Shown: in pieces, positions 22,501-32,862 of the stretch
Numbering within the stretch: position 1 is the first letter of the stretch
Layout: every line of letters begins with the position of its first letter
Source of the DNA: an uncultured Porphyromonadaceae bacterium
Lineage (GTDB): Bacteria; Bacteroidota; Bacteroidia; Bacteroidales; Muribaculaceae
NCBI GenBank assembly: GCA_947175425.1
Contig: CAMWMR010000021.1
Location: forward strand, 1 to 41,557
DNA length: 41,557 nt
Reading direction: 5' to 3'
Notes under the pieces: generated by a model
The model's input: the letters and a program-made list of their open reading frames with translations, nothing else
The model's database searches: none
Told to the model about the DNA's origin: nothing
Program-made: the position numbers and the translations under genes

Positions 22501-24666
22501 ATGCCAAGCAACAAGCGCAATCACAGAGTCAACCCCGACCATCGTTTCACTGTAGGACGTTTCGGCATTATTTTCGCCATTACGTCCTTCATAGCAGTAT
22601 GTATAGCCGTGTGCCTCTTCCGTACCACAGTAGTCTACGCCGACGAATGGAACCGGATGGGCTACGCCTCGCTGGCCGACAGCATGACAATTTCGCCCAT
22701 GCGCGGCGAGATTCTCGCTTCCGACGGAAGCATTCTTGCCACAAACCTCTACTACTACAACATTCTCATCGATTTCCGTGCCTCCGGCTTCAAAATCGTT
22801 GAATACAACAAAGCCATACCCGAGCTTGCCGATTCGCTCGCAAAATATTTTACCCGCTACGACCGCGCAAAATGGGAAAAACGCCTGCGCGGCATTCTTG
22901 ATGTACCCAAAAACAAGCGCACGCGAAATTTCGTAATCGCAGCGGCCGTGCCTCAGGAAATGGTGGCGCGTGTTAAAAAATTCCCGTTTTTCCGCGAATG
23001 CAAAACAAGCTACTCCTCGGGACTCAAAGCCGAACAGGTAATGAAGCGCGCCTATCCTTTCGGCAAAATGGCGCGTCTGAGTATCGGACGTACCGGCATG
23101 ACTGCCGAAGACCCCGAAATTCACGGACGCTCCGGACTTGAATGCGCGCTCGACACTCTGCTTTACGGCACTCCCGGGCTCAAGGTAAAAACTTTGTCGA
23201 CACGCGGGTCAAAATATGCCGTTGTTGAACCGGCCATTGACGGCTACGACGTATACACCACCATCGACATAACAATGCAGGACATCCTCGAAAACGAACT
23301 GGGGCAGATGCTGCTCGACGCCCAGGCAGAATGGGGTTCGGCAATGATTATGGAAGTGGCCACCGGCGACATCAAGGCTATATCCAATCTGGAACTTGAT
23401 AAAAAATCGGCCACACCCCGCTACATCGAAGCCCTCAACCGCACTGTAATGCGATACGAGCCGGGCTCGGTGATGAAAGTTATGACCATGGCCGTGGCGC
23501 TCGAAAAAGGTTGGGCCCTCCCCGTAAGCCGTGAATATTCAATAGGTCGCTCCTACCGTTATTTGGGCAACCGCCCAATCAACGACACCCATTCACCTGC
23601 CACTCTGCCGATTGACAAGTTCATTGAATACTCCTCGAACATAGGCATGGTGAAACTTATGATGCCGCACTACGAGAGCAATCCAAAGCAATTCAAAGAA
23701 GACCTTGCCAAACTCGGGTTCTTCGATGAATTCAACACCGGCATAGCCTATGAGAATCCGCCCAAGTTCATAAAGAATCCCTCCCGAATCGACCTTTCAC
23801 GCATGGTTTTCGGCTATACCACAATGATTTCGCCGCTCTACACCTGTGCGTTCTACAACGCCGTGGCCAACGACGGACGTTTTGTACGTCCCCGACTGGT
23901 AAAAGGCCTGCGTACACCCGACGGACGCGATTCCATTATTCCCGTAAGCTACATACGCGAGCGCATGATGAGCCCCTCGAATGCCGCACTGCTCCGCAAA
24001 ATGATGCGCGGCGTTGTATGGGAACAAGGCGGCACTGCCAAAGTGCTCAAGAGCGACGCTGTTGAAATTGCCGGAAAGACAGGCACTTGCAAAATAGCTC
24101 TTGTCGACGACCGTCCCCGCGTCAACGCCAACGGCGACTCCATTAAGCTGCCTCCGTTCAAAGGCGGATACCGTGAGGGGCACTATCGCGTTACTTTCTG
24201 CGGGTTCTTCCCTTACGAATCGCCGAAATACACCTGCGTGGTGGTTATAAACGACCCCAAAGTACCTTATCGCGGGCCGGCTGTAAGCTCGGGAACAGTG
24301 CTTAAGAATGTGGCCCTCAAAATGAACGCCCGCGGCATGCTTGCTCCCGACCCCGTTTTCATGCCCTCACCGAACACAAACTCGGTACCGACTGTTTATT
24401 CTTCGTTCGACCACGAACGCAACTCCGTTCTGCACCGCAACCTGCACATCAGCCGTTCAAAAGCAATCAGGACGCCCGATTCCGAAACCCGGGAAGGTCA
24501 CATCCCTTGTGTCAAAGGGGTGAGCCTGCGCGAAGCCCTCGCAAAACTTGAATCAATGGGCTACGCCGTGGATTTCACCGGAATTGGATATGTGTACAAT
24601 CAGGAACCCGAAGCGGGAACTCCGGCATCGCCGGGAACTCGAGTGCGTCTGGCTCTCAGAAATTAA
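22501..24666 (+). CDS. ftsI: Septal penicillin-binding protein (FtsI/PBP3) with a PASTA domain
   Basis: This is the transpeptidase that cross-links septal peptidoglycan with FtsW. The 721-aa protein has a membrane helix (about 20-42), a PBP dimerisation domain, and a transpeptidase domain with the SxxK motif at Ser323-Lys326, SxN at 378-380 (SSN) and KTG at 526-528. A single PASTA domain (about 664-721) follows, beginning at IPCVKGVSLREAL. E. coli FtsI lacks PASTA, but Bacteroidetes and Gram-positive forms often have it. It begins 32 bp after ftsL, at the ATG followed by a basic N-terminus. Confidence 0.95.
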   Translation: MPSNKRNHRVNPDHRFTVGRFGIIFAITSFIAVCIAVCLFRTTVVYADEWNRMGYASLADSMTISPMRGEILASDGSILATNLYYYNILIDFRASGFKIVEYNKAIPELADSLAKYFTRYDRAKWEKRLRGILDVPKNKRTRNFVIAAAVPQEMVARVKKFPFFRECKTSYSSGLKAEQVMKRAYPFGKMARLSIGRTGMTAEDPEIHGRSGLECALDTLLYGTPGLKVKTLSTRGSKYAVVEPAIDGYDVYTTIDITMQDILENELGQMLLDAQAEWGSAMIMEVATGDIKAISNLELDKKSATPRYIEALNRTVMRYEPGSVMKVMTMAVALEKGWALPVSREYSIGRSYRYLGNRPINDTHSPATLPIDKFIEYSSNIGMVKLMMPHYESNPKQFKEDLAKLGFFDEFNTGIAYENPPKFIKNPSRIDLSRMVFGYTTMISPLYTCAFYNAVANDGRFVRPRLVKGLRTPDGRDSIIPVSYIRERMMSPSNAALLRKMMRGVVWEQGGTAKVLKSDAVEIAGKTGTCKIALVDDRPRVNANGDSIKLPPFKGGYREGHYRVTFCGFFPYESPKYTCVVVINDPKVPYRGPAVSSGTVLKNVALKMNARGMLAPDPVFMPSPNTNSVPTVYSSFDHERNSVLHRNLHISRSKAIRTPDSETREGHIPCVKGVSLREALAKLESMGYAVDFTGIGYVYNQEPEAGTPASPGTRVRLALRN

Positions 24667-24690
24667 CAAACGTAAGAAAGCGAAAAAATT

Positions 24691-26193
24691 ATGCAATCCG
24701 AACAGCAGGAATACAACCGACCTCTTCACGAATTACTGGACGCCATAGGCGTCAGGGAATGCGTCAACGGACATTCCGGATACATTAAGCTCATCACAGC
24801 CGACTCGCGGCAAGTGGTTCCGGGAGCGATGTTCGTTGCCGTACGCGGAGTAGAGGCCGACGGACACAAATTCATACCCGCCGCGATAAAAGCCGGCGCC
24901 GCTGCCATTGTGGCCGAGGAACTTCCCGAAGAACTTCCCGAGGGCGTTGCCGGAATCAAGGTTAGCGATTCCCGAATGGCGTTGGGATATCTTGCTTCGC
25001 GTTTCTACGGCGACCCGTCGGAGGAACTTACCCTCGTAGGCGTCACAGGCACCAACGGCAAAACCACAATTGCTACACTGCTGTATGAGCTTGCACGCAT
25101 GTGCGGTAAAAAAGCCGGATTGCTGTCCACGGTGGCAAACATTGTCGATACCGACTCCGTCCCCGCCGACCACACCACTCCCGACCCGGTAATGCTCAAC
25201 CGCCTGCTCCGCCGCATGGTGGACGCCGGATGCACTTTCGCCGCCATGGAAGTCAGTTCCCATGCCGCCGACCAGCACCGTATTGCCGGACTTACATTTG
25301 CAGGGGGTATATTCACAAACCTCACTCGCGATCATCTTGACTATCACAAGACATTCGAGGCTTATCTGAAAGCCAAAAAATCGTTCTTCGACATGCTGCC
25401 GCCAACGGCCTTCGCACTCTCCAATGCCGACGACCGCAACGGTGCCGTCATGATGCAGAACACCCCGGCAGGACGCAAGGCATACTATTCGGTTCGCGAC
25501 ATGGCCGATTTCCATGTACGGCTGATAGAGGACCGTATCGACGGCATGCTTCTCGATTTCGACGGTTCTCAGGTGGAAACCTTGTTCGCCGGACGTTTCA
25601 ACGCTTCGAATCTCGCCGCCGTATACGGTGCGGGAATACTTTTGGGAATTCCCCGTGCCGACCTTTTGCGTTACATGAGCGCCCTTCGTCCTGTTGCGGG
25701 ACGTTTCCAGCATTTCACATCGGCCGAGGGCGTGACAGCCATTGTGGATTACGCCCACACTCCCGACGCCCTTGTCAATGTGCTGGATACTATAAACGAA
25801 GTCGCGCCCGAAAACGCACGCATAATTACCGTGTGCGGCGCCGGAGGTAACCGCGACCACGGCAAACGCCCCCTAATGGCCAAAGCCGCAGCCGAGCGCA
25901 GCCATGTGCTCATACTCACTTCCGACAATCCCCGCGACGAAGACCCCGAGGCTATTATCGATGACATGCTCGCAGGTCTTGACACTGCTCAGAAAGAAAA
26001 CTGCACCGCCATTACCGACCGCCGCAAAGCAATAGAGCATGCCGCAAATATAGCGCGCCCGGGCGATATTATCCTTATTGCCGGAAAGGGGCACGAAACA
26101 TATCAGATTATCGGAAAAGAGACAATCCATTTCGACGACCGACAGGAAATTTGCCGCGCACTCAATATAGATACAACCAATCATAAGCTATAG
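24691..26193 (+). CDS. murE: UDP-MurNAc-L-Ala-D-Glu--meso-diaminopimelate ligase
   Basis: MurE adds the third amino acid to the stem peptide in the cytoplasm, using ATP. The 500-aa protein has GTNGKTT (120-126) for ATP, the carbamylated-lysine region KAKKSFFD (228-235) and the motif DNPR at 412-415, which marks meso-diaminopimelate specificity rather than lysine. murF, which often lies next to murE, is absent; mraY follows after 10 bp. Confidence 0.96.
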   Translation: MQSEQQEYNRPLHELLDAIGVRECVNGHSGYIKLITADSRQVVPGAMFVAVRGVEADGHKFIPAAIKAGAAAIVAEELPEELPEGVAGIKVSDSRMALGYLASRFYGDPSEELTLVGVTGTNGKTTIATLLYELARMCGKKAGLLSTVANIVDTDSVPADHTTPDPVMLNRLLRRMVDAGCTFAAMEVSSHAADQHRIAGLTFAGGIFTNLTRDHLDYHKTFEAYLKAKKSFFDMLPPTAFALSNADDRNGAVMMQNTPAGRKAYYSVRDMADFHVRLIEDRIDGMLLDFDGSQVETLFAGRFNASNLAAVYGAGILLGIPRADLLRYMSALRPVAGRFQHFTSAEGVTAIVDYAHTPDALVNVLDTINEVAPENARIITVCGAGGNRDHGKRPLMAKAAAERSHVLILTSDNPRDEDPEAIIDDMLAGLDTAQKENCTAITDRRKAIEHAANIARPGDIILIAGKGHETYQIIGKETIHFDDRQEICRALNIDTTNHKL

Positions 26194-26203
26194 CCCGTTT
26201 TTA

Positions 26204-27451
26204 ATGCTTTACTATCTGCTGAATTTCTTCCAGGAAACCGAATTCCCCGGCCTGCGACTTATCAATTACGTAACTTTCCGTTCCGGCGCCGCCTTTGTGC
26301 TGGCTCTGCTTCTTGCCATTTTTTTGGGACGGACAATTATCAACCGTCTGCAGAAGATGCAGATAGGTGAGACTATCCGCGACCTCAGTCTTGAGGGACA
26401 ATTAAAAAAGACAGGTACCCCCACAATGGGAGGGCTCATAATAATTATAGCCATTGTGCTCCCCTGCCTGCTCATCGCCAATCTGGGCAACGGGTACATG
26501 CTGCTCATGCTTATAGCCACACTATGGCTGGGCACAATAGGCTTTCTCGACGATTATCTCAAATTCAAAAAGCACAACAAGGACGGCATGAAAGGCCGCT
26601 ACAAGATTGTAGGGCAGGTAGGTCTCGGCCTTATTGTGGGCGTTACCATGTATCTTAATCCTTCCATGGTTATTGTTGAGAACAACGAAGTTATAAGCGA
26701 ACAGACAAACCGTGTTGAAGAGGTTATATACCACGACGAAACAATAAAATCGCCGCAGACGACAATTCCGTTCGTAAAGAACAACAATTTCAACTACTCG
26801 TGGCTCACCGGCTGGATGGGACAGCATGCGGAGGCCGGCGGCTGGGTGGTTTTCGTACTCATAACAATATTCCTTGTTGCCGCCACAAGCAACGGCGCCA
26901 ACCTCAACGACGGCCTCGACGGCCTTGCCGCCGGACTTTCGGCAATAGCCGGTTCGGCACTCATAATAATGGCATATCTCGGAGGGCACCTCATATACTC
27001 CTCGTACCTTAATATAATGTATGTTCCGGGCAGCGAGGAGCTGGTTGTTTACATGGCCGCTTTCATCGGCGCCCTCATAGGCTTCCTGTGGTATAACGCA
27101 TCGCCGGCCCAGGTATTCATGGGCGACACGGGCAGCCTCACTCTTGGCGGAGTGCTTGCAATTTTCGCCATTCTCATACACAAGGAGCTGCTGCTCCCCA
27201 TTCTTTGCCTCATATTCTATGTCGAGGACCTGTCGGTAATTCTGCAGGTAGCTTATTTCAAGCGCACCGGAGGCAAACGAATTTTCAAAATGACACCTCT
27301 GCATCATCATTTCCAAAAAGACGCGGGAACCGTGCAGGCTCTTATTCAGCGGCCTCTGCGTGCTCTGCCCGAGCAGAAAATCGTTACCCGCTTCTGGATT
27401 ATTGGCATTATTCTTGCCGTAATAACCTTTGTAACTCTTAAAATCCGCTGA
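26204..27451 (+). CDS. mraY: Phospho-N-acetylmuramoyl-pentapeptide transferase
   Basis: MraY transfers phospho-MurNAc-pentapeptide to undecaprenyl phosphate, forming lipid I in the inner membrane. The 415-aa product has about ten membrane helices. Diagnostic segments are GTPTMGG (residues 70-76), FLDDYLKFK, NLNDGLDGLAAG (metal and catalytic Asp) and the HHHFQK motif near the end. It is longer than E. coli MraY (360 aa) because of an insertion of about 45 residues near 155-205, probably an exposed loop, which I recall as usual in Bacteroidetes. Confidence 0.96.
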   Translation: MLYYLLNFFQETEFPGLRLINYVTFRSGAAFVLALLLAIFLGRTIINRLQKMQIGETIRDLSLEGQLKKTGTPTMGGLIIIIAIVLPCLLIANLGNGYMLLMLIATLWLGTIGFLDDYLKFKKHNKDGMKGRYKIVGQVGLGLIVGVTMYLNPSMVIVENNEVISEQTNRVEEVIYHDETIKSPQTTIPFVKNNNFNYSWLTGWMGQHAEAGGWVVFVLITIFLVAATSNGANLNDGLDGLAAGLSAIAGSALIIMAYLGGHLIYSSYLNIMYVPGSEELVVYMAAFIGALIGFLWYNASPAQVFMGDTGSLTLGGVLAIFAILIHKELLLPILCLIFYVEDLSVILQVAYFKRTGGKRIFKMTPLHHHFQKDAGTVQALIQRPLRALPEQKIVTRFWIIGIILAVITFVTLKIR

Positions 27452-27462
27452 TAAATTTAATT

Positions 27463-28827
27463 ATGGATTCTACATCAAATTCTAAACATCGTCTCGTTGT
27501 ACTCGGCGCCGGAGAAAGCGGTACCGGAGCCGCCATTCTTGCCAAAGACAAAGGCATGGATGTTTTTTTGAGCGATTCGGGCACAATATCGCCCAAATAT
27601 CGCAAAATACTTGAGGAGGAAAACATTCCTTTTGAGGAAGGCTCCCACTCTATGGACAAAATTCTAAGCGCCGACGAGGTGGTAAAAAGCCCCGGCATTC
27701 CGCTGGATGCTCCGGTAATACTTGCCGTAAGAGGGAAAAATATTCCCGTCATAAGCGAAATTGAGTTTGCCGGCCGATATACCGACTCCAAAATGGTGTG
27801 CATTACCGGAAGCAACGGTAAAACCACAACCACAATGCTTATTCACCACATCCTCACCGAGGCAGGGCTGGACGCCGGGCTTGCAGGAAATGTGGGTAAC
27901 AGCCTCGCCTGGCAGGTGGCTCGCAACCCGCATGCGGTATACGTTGTGGAACTAAGCTCTTTCCAGCTCGACAACATGTACGATTTCAAGGCCAATGTTG
28001 CCGTGCTTCTCAACATAACTCCCGACCATCTCGACCGCTACGACTATAAAATGCAGAATTACGTCAACGCCAAATTCCGTATTCTGCAAAACATGACCCA
28101 CAAGGATGTTTTCATCTTCTGGCAGGACGACCCTGTTATTACCGAACAGCTCAAGCACATTGTAACCGAGGCAAGCTTGCTTCCTTTCTCGGAACATCAG
28201 GAGGAGGGCTCGGCGGCATACATCGACGCCGAAAACGAGCTTGTTCTGAACACTCCGGCAACAAGCATGACCATGCCCCGCGCCGACCTCGCTCTTAACG
28301 GTCTCCACAATGTTTACAACTCAATGGCTGCCGGACTTTCGGCATGTCTGTTCGACCTCCGCAAGGACGATATCCGCAAAGCGCTGTCGGATTTCTGCGG
28401 CGTGGAACACCGCCTCGAATTTATTGCCGACATCGACGGTGTGCGCTGGATTAACGATTCCAAGGCAACAAATGTAAACTCCTGCTGGTATGCTCTGGAA
28501 GCTATGGACCGTCCCACCGTACTTATTCTCGGCGGCAAGGACAAAGGCAACGACTACTCCGAGATTCTTCCTCTTGTAAAAGAACGGGTAACCGCCATTG
28601 TTGCCATGGGTAAAGACAATGCCAAGATTATGGAATTTTTCGGCCCGTACGTTTCCCGTATGGCCGATACCCACAGTCTTGCCGAAGCCGTAGAAGCCTG
28701 TCGCAAATTCGCCAACGAGGGCGATACCGTGCTGCTCTCGCCCTGCTGCGCAAGCTTCGACCTGTTCAAAAGCTACGAGGACCGCGGACGGCAGTTCAAA
28801 GAAGCCGTGCGAGCGCTCATTCATTAA
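27463..28827 (+). CDS. murD: UDP-N-acetylmuramoyl-L-alanine--D-glutamate ligase
   Basis: MurD adds D-glutamate to UDP-MurNAc-L-Ala in the cytoplasm with ATP. The 454-aa protein has the Rossmann start VVLGAGESGTGAAIL (9-23), ATP motif GSNGKTTTT (about 119-127), the NITPDHLDRY segment and the C-terminal SPCCASFDLF segment near 427-436, all typical of MurD. It lies 11 bp after mraY; the 43-bp gap to ftsW holds no obvious signal. Confidence 0.96.
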   Translation: MDSTSNSKHRLVVLGAGESGTGAAILAKDKGMDVFLSDSGTISPKYRKILEEENIPFEEGSHSMDKILSADEVVKSPGIPLDAPVILAVRGKNIPVISEIEFAGRYTDSKMVCITGSNGKTTTTMLIHHILTEAGLDAGLAGNVGNSLAWQVARNPHAVYVVELSSFQLDNMYDFKANVAVLLNITPDHLDRYDYKMQNYVNAKFRILQNMTHKDVFIFWQDDPVITEQLKHIVTEASLLPFSEHQEEGSAAYIDAENELVLNTPATSMTMPRADLALNGLHNVYNSMAAGLSACLFDLRKDDIRKALSDFCGVEHRLEFIADIDGVRWINDSKATNVNSCWYALEAMDRPTVLILGGKDKGNDYSEILPLVKERVTAIVAMGKDNAKIMEFFGPYVSRMADTHSLAEAVEACRKFANEGDTVLLSPCCASFDLFKSYEDRGRQFKEAVRALIH

Positions 28828-28870
28828 ACCGTTTCAATAATTATCACCTCTTTCCTTATCATCCATTGCA

Positions 28871-30244
28871 ATGAACGATTCACTCTCCGATGCCGTTGAA
28901 ACCGCTCTCGGCGCAAGTCAGCCCGAGGCAACAGGGCAACAGCATGATGCCGCAAAGCCGCACCGCAAAAAACGTGTGGACCACCACCTGTGGGGCACAT
29001 ACATCCTTTTGACCCTCGTAGCTCTCATCGAGCTGTTCTCAGCCTCAATACAGGAGGTGAGCAGCAACGAGATTTTCGGGCCTATCATCCGTCACGGACG
29101 CTTTATTGCGGCCGGACTGGTGCTTATGCTCATTCTCCAGGCCATACACTACCGCATTGTGTACCGCTTTATCCCGCTGTTTGTGCTCGGGTGTTTCGGA
29201 CTTATGCTTGCCGTGAAATTCGGCGGACACTCCATTAACGGAGCGGTACGAGCCATAGAAATCGGCGGCGTACCCATTCTTCCTGCCGAATTCATGAAAC
29301 TCGGAGCGGCAATGGGAATGGCATATATACTCACCAAAACGCAGCTCGAAAACAAGCGCGATGTGAGCTGGGGCGGAGCCGTTGCTGCCGTAATTTTCAT
29401 GATTGCCTGCTGCTGGCTGCTGTTCGAACACGGTTTGTCGAATACTATTGTAGTGGTGGCCATATGCTTCTCCATGATGCTCGTGGGCGGCATGGGACTT
29501 AAAAAATTCGGTATAATACTGCTTTTCTTCGGACTTGTGGGAGGCGTGGCCATAAAGGTCAAAACCTCTGTAAAGGAAAACGTGGAACTTACCGACACAC
29601 AACGTCAGGCACTTATTCTGAACCATGAAAGCACCGACGTGAGCGCCGCTTCGGGACGCGGTGAAACATGGCGTAACCGCATTGCCCGTCACTTCCGCAG
29701 CGATAAATTCAACGACACTCTCGGTCCCGACAATCAGCAGGAACTGCTCAGTTATGTAGCTCAGGCACACGGCGGAATCATTGGCGTAGGCCCCGGTAAA
29801 TCCCGCGAAAACGCGCGCCTGCCATTAGCTTTCTCCGACTATGTTTTTGCAATAATCGTTGAGGAAGGCGGATTGTTGGGCGGCCTGGCCATACTTGCGG
29901 TATACATGTGGATTTTAGGACGTAGCGCCAAGCTCACCGTAAGCTTCCGGCACACAATGCCCGGAACTCTGGTAATGGGTTGCGCATTCGTAATAGTATT
30001 CCAGGCCTTGTTTCACATGGCCATTGTCACGGGAGTAGTGCCCGTTTCGGGACAGCCGTTGCCGCTTATTTCAAAGGGGGGCATATCGGTTCTCGCCACA
30101 TCGCTGGCATTCGGCATAATGCTTAGTGTATCGCGACATGCCGCCCGAGTGAGCGACAGCAAAGCCGCACAGCGCTCCGAAATGGAAATTTTACCGGAAA
30201 ATGCCCGCAGTGTCAACCCTGTGATGTCCGGAAACGTTGAGTAA
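28871..30244 (+). CDS. ftsW: Septal peptidoglycan glycosyltransferase FtsW (SEDS family)
   Basis: FtsW polymerises lipid II at the septum together with FtsI. The 457-aa protein has a polar N-terminal tail of about 40 residues with a basic patch (PHRKKRVDHH), then about ten membrane helices. SEDS hallmarks are the GGHSINGAVR segment, the SDYVFAIIVEEGGLLGG segment near 318-334 and the VSGQPLPLISKGGIS stretch near the end. The call as FtsW rather than RodA rests on the cluster position between murD and murG. Confidence 0.95.
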   Translation: MNDSLSDAVETALGASQPEATGQQHDAAKPHRKKRVDHHLWGTYILLTLVALIELFSASIQEVSSNEIFGPIIRHGRFIAAGLVLMLILQAIHYRIVYRFIPLFVLGCFGLMLAVKFGGHSINGAVRAIEIGGVPILPAEFMKLGAAMGMAYILTKTQLENKRDVSWGGAVAAVIFMIACCWLLFEHGLSNTIVVVAICFSMMLVGGMGLKKFGIILLFFGLVGGVAIKVKTSVKENVELTDTQRQALILNHESTDVSAASGRGETWRNRIARHFRSDKFNDTLGPDNQQELLSYVAQAHGGIIGVGPGKSRENARLPLAFSDYVFAIIVEEGGLLGGLAILAVYMWILGRSAKLTVSFRHTMPGTLVMGCAFVIVFQALFHMAIVTGVVPVSGQPLPLISKGGISVLATSLAFGIMLSVSRHAARVSDSKAAQRSEMEILPENARSVNPVMSGNVE

Positions 30245-30257
30245 ATAAAACACCGAT

Positions 30258-31394
30258 ATGAACAACAAGAGCACACATGCCGGCCCGGCTCCGAGAGTAC
30301 TGATAAGCGGCGGAGGTACCGGCGGACATATTTTCCCGGCAATATCTATAGCCGACGCAGTAAAACGACGCTACCCCGATGCGGAAATTCTTTTTGTAGG
30401 CGCCGAAAACCGAATGGAAATGGAACGCGTGCCGGCGGCAGGATACAACATCGAGGGTCTCCCCGTGGCAGGTTTCGACCGCAAAAGGCTGTGGCGCAAC
30501 TTCGGTGTGCTTTGGCGTTTATGGAAAAGCATGCGCAAAGCCCGCACTATCGTGCGCGAGTTCAAGCCCGATATAGCCGTCGGTGTAGGCGGTTATGCCA
30601 GCGGACCGACCCTCAAGGCGGCACAGCGAGCCGGTGTTCCCACCGTGCTGCAGGAACAGAACTCTTACGCAGGTGTAACCAACAAACTCCTTGCGCCGCA
30701 TGCCGATTATGTATGCGTGGCATATGCAGGAATGGAACGCTTTTTCCCGGCCGATAAGATTGTATATACCGGCAATCCTGTCCGGTACACCCTCACAGGC
30801 TGCAATCTCACGCAGGACGAAGCAAAAAAACAATTGGGTTTCCCCGCCGACAAACGGCTTGTGCTCATTGTAGGAGGTAGTCTGGGAGCACGAACATTGA
30901 ATAATGTTATGATTGCAGCCCTCAAAGACGGCCGCGCCGGCTGCGCACCCTTCCACATTATGTGGCAAACGGGAAAAAACGATGCCGAACGCTGTCTGGA
31001 AGAAGCCGCCGTCGCCAAGGTTCCCAATGTTGTCGCATCGGCTTTTATATCCGATATGGCTCTTGCCTACCGTGCCGCCGACCTCGTTGTGGCCCGCGCC
31101 GGAGCAGGTACCATAAGCGAGCTGGAGCTGCTTGGCAAAGCTTCAATTCTGGTACCCTCCCCCAACGTGGCCGAAGATCATCAGCGACACAACGCCCAGG
31201 CGCTGGCCGAACAGGGCGCTGCAGGACTTGTGCTTGACGCCGACGCGGAGAAACTGCTGTGGAACGAAATATGCAACGTTGTGGAAAACACCGACACCTT
31301 GCAGCTTTTATCCGATAATATTAAAAAAATGGCAATGGACAACAGCGATGAAAAAATTGTGGATGTTATGGAAACAGCCATGAAACGTCCTTGA
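30258..31394 (+). CDS. murG: UDP-GlcNAc:lipid I N-acetylglucosaminyltransferase
   Basis: MurG adds GlcNAc to lipid I, producing lipid II on the cytoplasmic face of the membrane. The 378-aa protein is a GT28 enzyme with the GGGTGGHIFPAISIA segment (18-32), the GVGGYASGPTL segment, the QEQNSYAGVTNKLL segment and a C-terminal ARAGAGTISELELLG donor-binding segment. It lies 13 bp after ftsW. ATG 30258 is the only sensible start. Confidence 0.96.
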   Translation: MNNKSTHAGPAPRVLISGGGTGGHIFPAISIADAVKRRYPDAEILFVGAENRMEMERVPAAGYNIEGLPVAGFDRKRLWRNFGVLWRLWKSMRKARTIVREFKPDIAVGVGGYASGPTLKAAQRAGVPTVLQEQNSYAGVTNKLLAPHADYVCVAYAGMERFFPADKIVYTGNPVRYTLTGCNLTQDEAKKQLGFPADKRLVLIVGGSLGARTLNNVMIAALKDGRAGCAPFHIMWQTGKNDAERCLEEAAVAKVPNVVASAFISDMALAYRAADLVVARAGAGTISELELLGKASILVPSPNVAEDHQRHNAQALAEQGAAGLVLDADAEKLLWNEICNVVENTDTLQLLSDNIKKMAMDNSDEKIVDVMETAMKRP

Positions 31395-31413
31395 GCCAAT
31401 CATTATATAAAAC

Positions 31414-32793
31414 ATGGAACTTGCCGATACCAAACGAGTTTATTTTGCAGGCATTGGCGGCATAGGAATGGCCGCTCTTGCACGTTATTATATGAGTAAA
31501 GGGCTGCCCGTTGCGGGTTACGACCGCACGCCGTCGGCTCTGACAGCGGAACTGCAGGCCGAAGGAGCCTCTATCAGTTTTGAGGACAGCATGGACGCCG
31601 TCCCCGGGGAATTCCGCCAAAAAGAAGGAACTCTCGCCGTTTACACCCCCGCCGTGCCGGCGTCGAATATCCCGCTGAGTTTCTTCGGCGATAACGGCTT
31701 CGAACTCCGCAAACGCGCTTTCGTACTGGGGCAGATAACACGCAGCTCAAAGAGCCTTTGTTTCTCGGGAACTCACGGAAAGACAACAACATCCTCAATG
31801 GCCGCCCACATCATGCATTCGGGAGCTACGGGATGCAACGCCTTCCTTGGAGGTATCCTCAAAGGATACAACAGCAATCTCATGCTCAGCGCCACATCGC
31901 CCTACTCCGTTGTGGAAGCCGATGAATACGACCGCTCCTTTCATCAGCTCAGCCCCTACATTGCCGTTGTCACAGCCACCGACCCCGATCATCTTGACAT
32001 ATACGGTACCGAAGAGAATTACCTTGAAAGCTTTGCTCATTTCACCGAGCTTATAATGCCCGGCGGATTCCTTGTTGTGCGCGAAGGCCTCAAACTCGTG
32101 CCACGTCCCGGAAAAGATGTGCGCACCTACACATACGGCCGCGACCACGGCGACTTCCATGCCGAGAACATCCGCACCGGAAACGGCACCATTTTCTTCG
32201 ACTTCGTTCATCCCGAGGGCGTTATAAGCGACATCGAGCTCGGCGTACCCGTGGCAATCAACGTCGACAATGCCGTTGCATCGCTTGCCGCAGTATGGCT
32301 CACCGGCACTCTCACTCCCGAGCTCGCCCGCAGTGCAATGGCAAGCTACCCCGGTGTGGAACGCCGCTTCGAATTCCACTTAAAAGAAAAAGGGGCGGCA
32401 GGACGTGCCATAATAGATGACTACGCCCACCACCCCGATGAACTCAAACAAAGTATAGCCTCGGTTCGCGCCCTTTACCCCGACCGCCGCCTCACAGTGG
32501 CTTTCCAGCCTCACCTCTACACCCGTACCCGCGATTTCGCTCCCGAATTCGCCGCCGCACTCTCCACTGCCGACGAGGTTATTCTCATCGACCTCTACCC
32601 CGCACGCGAGCAACCCATTCCGGGAATTAGCTCAAAAACAATCTTCGACCTGGTAGATTGTGAGAAAAAATCATTGATTTCAAAGGAAGATTTTGTAGAA
32701 ACAATGAAAAATCGTAACTTTGAAATTCTATTGACAGCAGGTGCCGGCGACCTCAACCTCTATGTTCCCAAACTTGTGGAGGCTTTGAAGTAA
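31414..32793 (+). CDS. murC: UDP-N-acetylmuramate--L-alanine ligase
   Basis: MurC adds L-alanine to UDP-MurNAc, the first stem-peptide step. The 459-aa length is normal. It has a GIGGIGMAALARY nucleotide-fold start (14-26), the ATP motif GTHGKTTTSS (about 119-128), a VVEADEYDRSF segment and the DDYAHHPDE segment near 334. No ddl (D-Ala-D-Ala ligase) follows, unlike in E. coli. The 69-bp gap to ftsQ is the longest inside the cluster. It contains no convincing promoter. Confidence 0.95.
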   Translation: MELADTKRVYFAGIGGIGMAALARYYMSKGLPVAGYDRTPSALTAELQAEGASISFEDSMDAVPGEFRQKEGTLAVYTPAVPASNIPLSFFGDNGFELRKRAFVLGQITRSSKSLCFSGTHGKTTTSSMAAHIMHSGATGCNAFLGGILKGYNSNLMLSATSPYSVVEADEYDRSFHQLSPYIAVVTATDPDHLDIYGTEENYLESFAHFTELIMPGGFLVVREGLKLVPRPGKDVRTYTYGRDHGDFHAENIRTGNGTIFFDFVHPEGVISDIELGVPVAINVDNAVASLAAVWLTGTLTPELARSAMASYPGVERRFEFHLKEKGAAGRAIIDDYAHHPDELKQSIASVRALYPDRRLTVAFQPHLYTRTRDFAPEFAAALSTADEVILIDLYPAREQPIPGISSKTIFDLVDCEKKSLISKEDFVETMKNRNFEILLTAGAGDLNLYVPKLVEALK

Positions 32794-32862
32794 CCGAACC
32801 GATAACCACAACTGCGGCGTTTCCTTTGGGATACGGCGCCATTAACATATAAAAACCTTGCT

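Noticed and set aside
32794-32862. Promoter in the murC-ftsQ gap
   Set aside because: TTCCTTTG at 32821-32828 is only a near match to TAnnTTTG and the nearest TTTG is about 33 bp upstream, too far for a -33 element.
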